From contig JAAYUB010000101.1 in the NCBI GenBank assembly GCA_012517875.1, positions 1 through 46,504 of the forward strand: a stretch of 46,504 nucleotides of DNA. The letters are read 5' to 3'. This document shows positions 17,925 to 25,921 of this stretch, one piece after another (within the stretch, counting starts at the first letter, position 1; each line of letters opens with the position of its first letter). Made by a program: the position numbers and the translations under genes. This DNA is from Acidobacteriota bacterium. GTDB taxonomy: Bacteria > Acidobacteriota > JAAYUB01. The notes beneath the pieces were generated by a model. The model saw only the letters and a program-made list of their open reading frames with translations, did no database searches and was not told where the DNA came from.

Positions 17925-18344
17925 TCAAGCCTTGGACGCAGCAGGGCGCTCAGCCTTGCGGCGCCCCTGCTTCGCCTGCTTGGGTACCAGCTGGTAGCGC
18001 AGTTCCATTTCACTGGAGATCTTGTAGATGTGGGGGAAGCGTTCCCCTTTCTCCGCCCGCTGCAGGATTTCGGCCTTCTTGATCATGACCGGCTTGCCGG
18101 CCGTGTCGATCACCAGATACACGTCTTCTTTCACCACGCGTAACACCTCCAGATAGAATTGTCGCTCGTACCGCCCCGGATGCCGGATCAGGTAGGCGTC
18201 GAGCCGCGCCGTGAATGCGTCGGCGTTGGCGCGCAGAAAATCCTGGAACACGCGGCAGCGGCGAGCCGACGGACAGTTCAGCCGGCAGACCAGCGTGTCC
18301 TTGAAATGCTTGAACTTGGGACAGTAAACGGTCTTGTGGTCCAT
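17925..18344 (-). CDS. Small cysteine-cluster protein of unknown function (139 aa)
   Basis: The N-terminal 30 residues hold four Cys (positions 8, 20, 24 and 30; pattern C-x11-C-x3-C-x5-C), which could bind zinc or an Fe-S cluster. A mixed alpha/beta middle with DVYLVIDTAGKPVMIKKAEI follows, and the tail is Lys/Ala-rich and basic. I do not recognise the family. It is the last gene of the minus-strand Amr/LarA/GlcD run, 7 bp after the glcD stop, so it is probably in the same transcript. No strong ribosome binding site is seen. Confidence 0.6.
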   Translation of the reverse strand: MDHKTVYCPKFKHFKDTLVCRLNCPSARRCRVFQDFLRANADAFTARLDAYLIRHPGRYERQFYLEVLRVVKEDVYLVIDTAGKPVMIKKAEILQRAEKGERFPHIYKISSEMELRYQLVPKQAKQGRRKAERPAASKA

Positions 18345-18351
18345 GTGCCGG

Positions 18352-19746
18352 TCAGGACTCGTCGGGGAATATTTTGCCGGGATTGAGGATGCCGGCGGGA
18401 TCGAAGGCCTGCTTGATCCGCCGGGTCAGCGCCAGAACGTCCGGCGCCAGATTGTAGCGGATGTACCGTTTTTTTGCCAGTCCGATGCCGTGCTCGCCGC
18501 TGATGGCGCCGCCCAGCGCCACGCTGGCTTTGAAAATTTCCTCGACGGCTTCCAGCGCCCGTTTCACCTCGTCGCGGTCCTGCCGCTCGGCCAGCAGGTT
18601 CACGTGGAGATTGCCGTCGCCGGCGTGCCCGTAGCAAACGATGGTCACCTGGAACCGCGCGGCAATCTCCTCAATCCGGCGCAGGATGCGTGGCATCTCG
18701 CTTCGCGGGACGACGATGTCCTCGTTGATCTTGAGGCTCTTGAGGCGGGTGATAGCGGGCGAGATGGTGCGACGGAATTCCCAGATGCGCTCCCGCTGGG
18801 CGGCGTCGGTCGCCTCCAGCGCAATTTGCCCGCCGTGCGCCTTGACCTGGTCCAGCAGCCGGATGAAATCCGCCTCGACGTCACCAGGTTTGCCGTCGAT
18901 CTCCACGAGGAGCAGCGCCTCGGCGTCGGTGGGTATGCCGTAGTGCAGGACGGCCTCCACCGCCCGGATGGATGGCCGGTCCATCAGCTCCAGCGCCGTG
19001 GGGATGATCCGCGCGCGGATGATGCCGGCCACGGCGGCGCCCGCGTCCTCCACCGATGCGAAGGCGATGAGAAGGGTCCGGCGCACCTCGGGGAGCGGCA
19101 GCAGTTTGAGGGTGAGCTGGGTGATGACCGCCAGCGTTCCCTCCGAACCCACCAACAGCCCCAGGAGGTCGTACCCCACCACGTTCTTGACCATCTTGCC
19201 GCCGGCGGAACAGACAGTCCCGTCCGGGAGGACGAAGCGCGCACCGAGCACGTAGTGTTTGGTGACACCGTATTTCACCGCGCTCAGACCGCCTGCGCAT
19301 TCGGCCACATTGCCGCCCAGCGTCGAGGTGTTGGCGCTGGCCGGATCGGGTGGATAGAACAGACCGAAAGGCTTGACGGCGTCCTGAAGGTGCTGAGTGA
19401 CGACGCCCGGTTCGACGACGGCCACCAGATTGTCGGTGTCGATTTCCAGGATCCGGTTCAGCCGGGTCATGGCCATCACGATGCCGCCGCAGGCGGGAAC
19501 GCAGCCGCCGGTCATCCCGACACCGGCGCCGCGCGGCGTCACCGGTATCCGATGGTGCTGACACAGCGCCATGACGCCGGCCACTGCCGATTCGTCCGGC
19601 GGGAACACCACCAGCTCCGGTCCTTCGGGCGCCGGCTCGTTCATGGCGTCCAGCGAGTAACAGATCAGCGTCTCGGGGGCGTCGGCCACGTGCTCGGAAC
19701 CCAGCAGGTGGCGCAACGCGTGAGTGAACGGTCTGGGCAGGGTCAT
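18352..19746 (-). CDS. glcD: FAD-linked oxidase, glycolate/D-lactate dehydrogenase GlcD type
   Basis: This 464-aa VAO/PCMH-family flavoprotein oxidises a 2-hydroxy acid such as glycolate or D-lactate. The FAD-binding PCMH half has TPRGAGVGMTGGCVP and DPASANTSTLGGNVAECAGG. The C-terminal cap has CYGHAGDGNLHVN, SGEHGIGLAKKRY and FDPAGILNPGKIF, which are signatures of the GlcD/D-LDH group. Partner subunits GlcE and GlcF (Fe-S) are not in the window. It overlaps the LarA-family gene by 4 nt, so a racemase and a D-specific dehydrogenase appear coupled; a lactate-utilisation role is plausible but inferred. The ATG at 19746 lies within this overlap. Confidence 0.88.
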   Translation of the reverse strand: MTLPRPFTHALRHLLGSEHVADAPETLICYSLDAMNEPAPEGPELVVFPPDESAVAGVMALCQHHRIPVTPRGAGVGMTGGCVPACGGIVMAMTRLNRILEIDTDNLVAVVEPGVVTQHLQDAVKPFGLFYPPDPASANTSTLGGNVAECAGGLSAVKYGVTKHYVLGARFVLPDGTVCSAGGKMVKNVVGYDLLGLLVGSEGTLAVITQLTLKLLPLPEVRRTLLIAFASVEDAGAAVAGIIRARIIPTALELMDRPSIRAVEAVLHYGIPTDAEALLLVEIDGKPGDVEADFIRLLDQVKAHGGQIALEATDAAQRERIWEFRRTISPAITRLKSLKINEDIVVPRSEMPRILRRIEEIAARFQVTIVCYGHAGDGNLHVNLLAERQDRDEVKRALEAVEEIFKASVALGGAISGEHGIGLAKKRYIRYNLAPDVLALTRRIKQAFDPAGILNPGKIFPDES

Positions 19747-21029
19747 GCGCGCGCTCCGGCGGCGAAAAACGTCAGGGCGCCTTCGGGCACCACCAGTCCA
19801 CGATACCCCTCGGGCAGTCCGTGCAGCGCGGTTTTCAAGGCTGCCGCCAGCGAAGCCGCCGGTACGAGACCCGTCGCCGACACCTGCTCTGTCGGCAGCT
19901 CCGAGATCAGGTGGATGTGATACCGCCTGGCCTTTTCGAACAGGGCCAGAGCGGTCTGGCCGTTGATGACGTAGTTGCGGATGAGTTCCTCGCGGAATTC
20001 CCGCTCGCTCCGAAATCGGAACCAGGGGAAGAAGGTGGGGTGCCCCATCCCTTCCGGACAGGCGGCAAGGACCACCATGGTTCCGCCCGGTCGGAGCGCA
20101 TGCCGTGCCATCTCAATGGCCTTGTGAGACTGGATGAGGTTGATATCGCGCGGGTGGCCGCCGGCGCTCACGATGACCACGTCCGCCGGTTCGTCCAGCG
20201 GGATAGTGTGCCGCGCCAGGTAGCGTCGGCACGCTTCTTCGTGCGAGGCGATGGCGTGGCCGCAAACGCACTGGGCCACGGCGCCGGCGGCGGTGGTCAG
20301 GGCGTTGATCGCAAACACGCGCTCCAAGCCCACCAGCCGCAGCGCCGCCACCATGTCCTCGTGGACCGGGTTGCCGTTCAGGACGGCGGTGCCGACGCCG
20401 GGGTGACGTCCGGAGCCGTCGGGTTTGAAAACCAGGTTGTGGTTGAATGTGATGGTGGTCTTGGCGGCCAGGCCGGGCAGCAGGCTTTTTCTTCCCCCGG
20501 TGAAACCGGCAAAGTAGTGAAAACCGATTCCGCCGATCACCACGATCGCGTCGGCCTCCGCCACCGCCCGGTTCAACCGGATGGTGTTGCCGGAGGGAGT
20601 GCGTCCGAAATCCGCCAGTTGTTCGTCGTCCTCGGCGTCGTGCACGAGGATATTCGCCCCTGGGAATGCCGTGGTCGGCACCAGCCGCCGGATCTCCCCC
20701 GGCGTCGGTGGACGATGGATGCCAGTCGCGATGATTATCCTTATTTCTTCGTATTTTATATTGTAGTATTTAAAGTATTTTGACAGAGCATCCAGGATGA
20801 TTTCCGAGCCTGTCCTACGGGTAGCGTCGGAGACCACGAGCAGTGGGCGGCGGCGGCCGGCGAGAAACGCGGCGAGGGACGGACTATCCATCGGACGGTC
20901 GCAGGCCTCGACGAAGTGTCCCGCCAGATTGGGTGCCGTTTCCATGGGGGGAAGCGCCGCCACTTGGAAGCGCCGGTCCGGCAGCTTGCCGGTGACCGTG
21001 TGGCGGTGATATTTTAACGTGACGATCAT
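19743..21029 (-). CDS. larA: LarA-family nickel-pincer racemase (DUF2088)
   Basis: LarA enzymes racemise or epimerise 2-hydroxy acids using a nickel-pincer nucleotide (NPN) bound to a lysine. In this 428-aa protein the residues corresponding to Lactiplantibacillus LarA His108, His174, Lys184 and His200 are found at 105 (IATGIH), 171 (GFHYF), 181 (GGRKSLL) and 197 (FNH), with identical spacing, so the protein is likely an active NPN enzyme. The substrate may be lactate or a related hydroxy acid. I chose the ATG at 21029, which overlaps the stop of the upstream radical SAM gene (ATGA). Cofactor genes larB, larC and larE are not in the window. Confidence 0.85.
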   Translation of the reverse strand: MIVTLKYHRHTVTGKLPDRRFQVAALPPMETAPNLAGHFVEACDRPMDSPSLAAFLAGRRRPLLVVSDATRRTGSEIILDALSKYFKYYNIKYEEIRIIIATGIHRPPTPGEIRRLVPTTAFPGANILVHDAEDDEQLADFGRTPSGNTIRLNRAVAEADAIVVIGGIGFHYFAGFTGGRKSLLPGLAAKTTITFNHNLVFKPDGSGRHPGVGTAVLNGNPVHEDMVAALRLVGLERVFAINALTTAAGAVAQCVCGHAIASHEEACRRYLARHTIPLDEPADVVIVSAGGHPRDINLIQSHKAIEMARHALRPGGTMVVLAACPEGMGHPTFFPWFRFRSEREFREELIRNYVINGQTALALFEKARRYHIHLISELPTEQVSATGLVPAASLAAALKTALHGLPEGYRGLVVPEGALTFFAAGARA

Positions 21030-22180
21030 CGGCTGAACACTCCCGGCAGGCGCGTCTGGCACGAGGGGCAGCGCCCGTCCTTCAATGCGTTCTGGACGAT
21101 CTCGAAGCCCACCCGCTGGATGAGCATCCGGTTGCAGGAGGGGCAGCGCGTGCTCTCCTCGGGATGGCCGTAGACATTGCCCACGTAAACGAACTTCAGG
21201 CCGACCTGACGTGCTTCGGCACTGAGCTTTTCCAGCGTGGCCACCGGCGTGGGCGGCAGATTCTGGAGCTTGTACATGGGGTGAAAACGCGTCAAATGCA
21301 GCGGGACCTGGTCGCCGAGATTCTGGCGGATCCAGCGGAACATCTTGCGGTTTTCCTCCAAGTTGTCATTGAGCGTCGGGATCACCAGCGTCACCAGTTC
21401 CAGCCAGATGCCGGCTGCGGCGATCGCCGCCAGGGCGTCGAGGACCGGCTTGAGATGTCCGCGGCACACCTTGGCGTAGAAGTTCTCGGAGAAGCCCTTG
21501 AAATCCACCTTGATGGCCGAGAGCACCGGGATGAGCTTGCGCAGCGGCTCGATCTGGATGTATCCGTTGGAGATCATGACACTGCCGATCCCGAGCTTGC
21601 GGGCTTCCGCGGCCACGTCGTACATATACTCATAGAACACCACCGGTTCGGAGTACGTGTAGGCGACGGTGGGACTGGCGTACTGGCGCGCCAGCGCCGC
21701 CACGCGCGTCGGCGGCAGATCCACGCTAGGCACCTGCTCCGGCCGGAACTGGGAGATCTGCCAGTTCTGGCAGTACTGGCATTCCATATTGCAGCCGGAG
21801 GTGGCAATGGACAGCGCCGAGGTGCCCGGCAGGTAGTGGAACAGGGGCTTCTTCTCAATGGGATCGATGTGGGTGGAGCAGACCTGGCCATAAGCCAGCG
21901 TGTAGTACTTCCCGCCCCGGTTCTCACGCACGCCGCAGGTGCCGCGCTCCTGGTCGGCCACCACGCACTCGTGGGGACAGAGCTTGCAGCGCACTTTCCG
22001 GTCGCCCAGCGGCTCCCAGAAGCGGGCCTCCCGCACCTGCGGCACCGCCCCGCTCCTGAACTTCAATCCGTCCAGGTTCACGGCCGGATGCCCTTCACCG
22101 GCCCGGTCCTGGCCCATGGCGCAGCCGCAGGCGGCGAGCGTGAACAGCTTGGCCATGTCCCGTCGGCTCCAGCGCGTCAT
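21026..22180 (-). CDS. amrS: AmmeMemoRadiSam system radical SAM enzyme (AmrS)
   Basis: The protein (384 aa) has an unusual layout. An N-terminal twin-arginine-like leader (SRRDMAKLFTLAACGCAMG) is followed by a Cys cluster (65, 68, 72, 82), the radical SAM motif CNMECQYC (Cys130, 134, 137), and a C-terminal CxxC pair-of-pairs zinc ribbon. AmrS enzymes accompany Memo and AMMECR1 proteins; the reaction is unknown. The ATG at 22180 has GAGGAG seven bases upstream; the internal Met22, which would remove the leader, has no ribosome binding site. The gene follows DUF362 by 43 bp and overlaps the LarA gene. Confidence 0.88.
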   Translation of the reverse strand: MTRWSRRDMAKLFTLAACGCAMGQDRAGEGHPAVNLDGLKFRSGAVPQVREARFWEPLGDRKVRCKLCPHECVVADQERGTCGVRENRGGKYYTLAYGQVCSTHIDPIEKKPLFHYLPGTSALSIATSGCNMECQYCQNWQISQFRPEQVPSVDLPPTRVAALARQYASPTVAYTYSEPVVFYEYMYDVAAEARKLGIGSVMISNGYIQIEPLRKLIPVLSAIKVDFKGFSENFYAKVCRGHLKPVLDALAAIAAAGIWLELVTLVIPTLNDNLEENRKMFRWIRQNLGDQVPLHLTRFHPMYKLQNLPPTPVATLEKLSAEARQVGLKFVYVGNVYGHPEESTRCPSCNRMLIQRVGFEIVQNALKDGRCPSCQTRLPGVFSR

Positions 22181-22223
22181 GACCATCTCCTCGATCCGGG
22201 CGACGCGGGCGGCGCCGCTCGAT

Positions 22224-23222
22224 TCAGATCTCCAGCCAGCGGATGGCATCCAGGCATGCCTCTCCGAGGCCCAATCGCCCGGCCTCCGCAAGGTAAGCCG
22301 GCTCACGATGCTCGGCGGCCAGCGTGGACATCCCCGCCTCCCGGCGCCGGCGCTCGATGATCTCCTGTGCCACCCGGTCGGCGGCCACCCCGTCCGTGGC
22401 GACAATGAGCCCGTGAAAGGGCCAGGTGTACGCCGAATGGAAGGCCGGCCCACCGTGATACTGGGCCAGGTGGGCATCGGCGATGTGCAGGCGGACTTTG
22501 CGGCGGATGCTGTCGTGGGTCCAGAGGTGGGCGACGGACGGGGAGCAGTTGTCGTTGTGGTACTTGTTCGGGTTGTGGATGACACCGTAGAAATTCTTCA
22601 ACATCACCGCCACGCCGGCCAGGTCGTGGTCCTTGAGCACGCCCAGGTTGATCGCCGCGGTGCAGTGCCGCGTGAGGATGCGGGCGAAGCAGGAACCCAC
22701 CGTCATGGCATGGCTGAGCTGAGGCTCGTAACCGTCCACCAGCGCGTCGGTGCCGAAGATCTTCAGTCCACGACCTGTGGTATTCAGGGTGTAGCCGGCC
22801 CGTTGGAGTTCCCGGTCGGAGCGGTCCCAGACGATGATTCGCTCGTCCGGGATTCCGGCCCCGTTGAGCCGCATGGCGATCGCCCGGACCAGTTCGTACC
22901 GTGGGACCAGCGGCCGGCCGGCCATGGCGTTCACCTTGATGGCCACCACGTCATCGGGCCGGAACAGACGCTTCCAGGCGGCTGTGGCGGTCTCTTCCTC
23001 CATCAACCGGGCCATGGCGCGATCGAGCAGCGCGCCCGGCGTCGCCGGAGTGGTGCTCCCCTTGGCTGCTCGGGCAACAACCACCCGGCCCCGCCACCGG
23101 TCCGTCGGAACGATTTCGCCGAATGCATTGTGGAACCATTGGGTCGATGCGCCGATAAGCAGGGGGCCGGCTGCGACGGTCTTGAGGCTGTCGGTCAGAA
23201 ACTCGCGCCTACTCCTTCTCAT
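22224..23222 (-). CDS. Tat-exported DUF362 protein
   Basis: The 332-aa product has a textbook Tat leader (MRRSRREFLTDSLKTVAAG), predicting export of a folded, possibly cofactor-bearing protein. The remainder fits the DUF362 family, with stretches such as DDVVAIKVNAMAGRPLVPRY, CTAAINLGVLKDHDLAGVAV and the downstream MLKNFYGVIHNP. No CxxCxxC ferredoxin domain is present, unlike many DUF362 proteins. It sits between the Memo-AMMECR1 fusion (14-nt overlap) and the radical SAM gene, so it probably belongs to the same Amr system. The function is unknown. Confidence 0.8.
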   Translation of the reverse strand: MRRSRREFLTDSLKTVAAGPLLIGASTQWFHNAFGEIVPTDRWRGRVVVARAAKGSTTPATPGALLDRAMARLMEEETATAAWKRLFRPDDVVAIKVNAMAGRPLVPRYELVRAIAMRLNGAGIPDERIIVWDRSDRELQRAGYTLNTTGRGLKIFGTDALVDGYEPQLSHAMTVGSCFARILTRHCTAAINLGVLKDHDLAGVAVMLKNFYGVIHNPNKYHNDNCSPSVAHLWTHDSIRRKVRLHIADAHLAQYHGGPAFHSAYTWPFHGLIVATDGVAADRVAQEIIERRRREAGMSTLAAEHREPAYLAEAGRLGLGEACLDAIRWLEI

Positions 23223-24747
23223 TAAAGACCACCGCCGTGAAGGTCATCAGGACGGCGTCCGGCTCGCGGTAGGCGCCGGCGGGCAAGCCGGCCTTGCGGC
23301 AGACCTGCTCCAGGAACTGCCGTCGGTCCCAGCCCCACTCCACGGGCACCTGGGGCAGGAGCAGCCCGGACCGGCCGCTCTTCTGGATGACAAGGCCGTG
23401 CTTCCCCACCTGCACGGTCTGCGGATCAGGACACGGCGCCAGGGGGGAGAGAACGGAGATTTCAATCCGGAGTTTCCGGAGCTCGTCCCGGGTCACCGGC
23501 GGGAATCGTGGGTCTCGCACCGCTGCGTTGACGGCCATGTCGGCGACCGCCTGGTACAGCGGCACCTGCGGAGTGACGTACCCGATGCAGCCCCGCAGCT
23601 CGCCGCCACGGGTGAGTGTGACGAACGCACCGCGGAGCTCCTTGAGCCGAGGGGTGAGCGTATACGCGCCGACGTCCACCGCCGGCTGCCTGCCATCGCG
23701 CATGTAGGCATCCAGCGTCCGTCTGGCAATGCTCAGCAGGGTGTTTTTTTCCGCCGGGCTCAGTGTGTATTCGGACGCAGCCGGGGTCTCCTGCGCGCCG
23801 CCGGCGACCTGCGGATCGGCAAACAGAATGGAAACATAGCTGACGGATTTCGTGAAGTCACGGGTGATCTCCCCGGAGGTGGTGTATTCCAGCACCCGGC
23901 CCTTGATCACTTTTTTCTTCGCCAGCTGCTGCAACGCGCGGATGGCGATGCTGATGCCGTTGCGGCCGCAAATCGTGTCGCGGGTGGTCCGAATGTGTTC
24001 CATGAATCCGTCGTAATCCAGGGCCGCGATCTGGCCCGCCGCCTTCAGGTTCCATTTTTTGAGATTGCCCGCCGGATCATCGCGGAACGGCACGAAGCCG
24101 TAGTTGGGGCCGTAATGCGTGAAGTCGGAGGAGACCACGAGCAACGTCTGCTCGTCGAGGAGCGGTTCGAGAAGTCCGGCCAGCGTCCGCACATCCTCCG
24201 ATTTCAGGTCGCCCACCAGGATGGGGATGATCCGGACCTTGGGCAGGGTCACCTGGAGGAACGGCAACTGGCATTCCAAGGCGTGCTCCCGGACGTGTGC
24301 GTCGGGCGCGTCCACGAACAGGGCATGGGTTTGCAGCCGCCGGCAGGTTTCCAGATCGAGATACACCGGCCCCAGCGGCGTGTCGTAGGCGGCGGCAGGC
24401 GTGATGGATGCGCCCCGGAAGGCACCGTAATGGGCCGGGGCCAGCAGCACCACGCGCTCCCACTTGCCGCCGCGCAGGTGCACGTAGCCGGCGGCGGCGG
24501 TGGAGCCGGAATACACGTAGCCGGCGTGGGGCACCACCAGCGCCACCGGCGGCTCGTCCGGTTTGCGCACCGCGTTACGGGCCGCCCGGTCAAGGAGGGA
24601 CTGCACCTGGGTGCGAAGGCCGTCGGCCGACGCCTCATACCACAAGCCGGCCACCGCCGCCTCGCGGTGGGGTAGATCGCCTGCCGCCGCCGGCATGACC
24701 ATCACCGCCATCAACAGAACCGCCAGGAGACAATATTGGGCTCTCAT
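23209..24747 (-). CDS. amrB: AmmeMemoRadiSam fusion: Memo (AmrB) plus AMMECR1 (AmrA)
   Basis: One 512-aa chain joins two Amr components. Residues 1-23 form a Sec signal peptide. About 25-310 is a Memo domain with the metal/active-site set at His74 (PHAGYVYSG), His106 (APAHYG), His211 (SSDFTHYG) and Cys260 (DTICGRNG). About 325-512 is an AMMECR1 domain with LRGCIG at 384-389 and the usual RDPRFPPV. Memo homologues bind metal (copper or iron), but the bacterial function is not settled. TGAGGACGCA precedes the ATG at 24747. It is the first gene of the minus-strand run of DUF362, amrS, larA and glcD. Export would place the system outside the cytoplasm. Confidence 0.87.
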   Translation of the reverse strand: MRAQYCLLAVLLMAVMVMPAAAGDLPHREAAVAGLWYEASADGLRTQVQSLLDRAARNAVRKPDEPPVALVVPHAGYVYSGSTAAAGYVHLRGGKWERVVLLAPAHYGAFRGASITPAAAYDTPLGPVYLDLETCRRLQTHALFVDAPDAHVREHALECQLPFLQVTLPKVRIIPILVGDLKSEDVRTLAGLLEPLLDEQTLLVVSSDFTHYGPNYGFVPFRDDPAGNLKKWNLKAAGQIAALDYDGFMEHIRTTRDTICGRNGISIAIRALQQLAKKKVIKGRVLEYTTSGEITRDFTKSVSYVSILFADPQVAGGAQETPAASEYTLSPAEKNTLLSIARRTLDAYMRDGRQPAVDVGAYTLTPRLKELRGAFVTLTRGGELRGCIGYVTPQVPLYQAVADMAVNAAVRDPRFPPVTRDELRKLRIEISVLSPLAPCPDPQTVQVGKHGLVIQKSGRSGLLLPQVPVEWGWDRRQFLEQVCRKAGLPAGAYREPDAVLMTFTAVVFNEKE

Positions 24748-24798
24748 TGCGTCCTCATTTATCGTGTGTGGCGGAACGCGCCGGGTCGCATGGCCCGG

Positions 24799-25818
24799 TC
24801 ATTTCTCCACCGCTTTGTAGCTTTCCTTGTGGCTCACCTTCAGCTTGTCGGGCTTGCCGTCACGATTGATGTCCGCTTCCGCTTCGACACGAATCTTCCG
24901 ATTCTTGTTGTCCAGCTTCTGGTTCGTGGGCGTGTAGGCCATGGTGTACTGGTAACGCAGGTACATATTCAGATTGCGAAAGACGCTGGGATATTCCGAA
25001 CTGAACCGCGGGAAGAAGGCTGTGCCACCGGTCTTTTTGGTGATGGACTTGAGACGCAGATCGGCCATCAGCAGGTCGGATCGGGTAGCCGACGAGTAGA
25101 GCGGCTCGTTGATCGTCCGCTCGAGCTGGCCCATGCTGACGGCGTAGATCACCGTATCCGAGGTCGCCGCGGCCTTAAGGGCGTCGTCATAGGTCTTCTT
25201 GCTGAAGGTGTCCAGACCCGTGCTCAGCAAGATGACGGCTTTCTTTCCCTGGACATCCTTCATCCGGTCGATGGTGAAAATGACCACATCGGCCAGCGCG
25301 CTCTCATTGAATCCCTTGTAGTACAGGCTGATGTTCGCCTCGCGGATGATCTTCTGTTTGTCGAGGGTGAAATCCACGGCGATATGGGGCTTGATATCGT
25401 AAGTGATCAACGCGCAGTAATCGTCCGGGCGCAGGTTTTTGACGAAATCCAGAACGGCATACCAGAAGTCGTATTCCAGACCGGAGATGACCCCGCTGGA
25501 TTCAAGAACCAGCACCACGTTGATGGGCGAGAGATCCGGAAAGAAATTGGTCAGCTCCTGCAACTGACCGTCCTCATATACCTTGAAGTAGCTCTTGTCC
25601 AGTCCCGTGATGAGGTTACCGTCCTTGTCGGTGACCACCACGTTGAGGGTGACCGCCGGGATGTTGACGCTGACGGACGTGTAGCCTTCGATCTTCTCGT
25701 CCTTGCCCTTCTGCCCCTTGCGGGTCTGGCCCGCGTCGTCCTGGGCGACACCGAACCCGACGACGGCACCGAGCAGCGCGACGGCCGCAAGCAACGTCAG
25801 AGATCGTCTCCGAATCAT
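24799..25818 (-). CDS. Secreted VWFA-domain protein, acidobacterial type
   Basis: The chain (339 aa) has a signal peptide (hydrophobic about 8-24), an N-terminal beta domain (VTLNVVVTDKDGNLITGLDK) and a von Willebrand A domain from about residue 100, the layout of the VWFA-related family common in Acidobacteriota. The canonical MIDAS DxSxS reads here as LESSGV, with Glu in place of Asp, so metal binding may be altered. The C-terminus has a DINRDGKPDK element resembling a calcium loop. It has its own strong promoter and lies downstream of moxR-DUF58, with which VWA proteins usually act. It is probably a periplasmic adhesion or assembly factor. Confidence 0.82.
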   Translation of the reverse strand: MIRRRSLTLLAAVALLGAVVGFGVAQDDAGQTRKGQKGKDEKIEGYTSVSVNIPAVTLNVVVTDKDGNLITGLDKSYFKVYEDGQLQELTNFFPDLSPINVVLVLESSGVISGLEYDFWYAVLDFVKNLRPDDYCALITYDIKPHIAVDFTLDKQKIIREANISLYYKGFNESALADVVIFTIDRMKDVQGKKAVILLSTGLDTFSKKTYDDALKAAATSDTVIYAVSMGQLERTINEPLYSSATRSDLLMADLRLKSITKKTGGTAFFPRFSSEYPSVFRNLNMYLRYQYTMAYTPTNQKLDNKNRKIRVEAEADINRDGKPDKLKVSHKESYKAVEK

Positions 25819-25837
25819 GAGATCTCACCTCCGGACC

Positions 25838-25865
25838 ATTATACACAAACCATGGCCGCACGCAA
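25838..25865 (-). promoter_or_regulatory. Strong sigma70-type promoter for the VWFA gene
   Basis: On the minus strand, TTGCGT (25860-25865), a 16-bp spacer and the consensus TATAAT (25838-25843) lie upstream of the VWFA ATG at 25818. A GGAGGTGA ribosome binding site lies between -10 and start. The short leader implies transcription starts about 10 bp before that site. Confidence 0.6.
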
Positions 25866-25921
25866 CGGGCATGTGCCGCTACATCAACAGATTCCCAAAG
25901 CAGCGGGTGGTTTCGGACGGC

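Noticed and set aside
18334-19920. 528-aa open frame on the plus strand
   Set aside because: It is antisense to the clear glcD gene; its composition is an artefact of high GC and no family motif is present.
22117-22180. Internal Met22 as amrS start
   Set aside because: It has no ribosome binding site, whereas the ATG at 22180 has GAGGAG at good spacing; kept as the main alternative.
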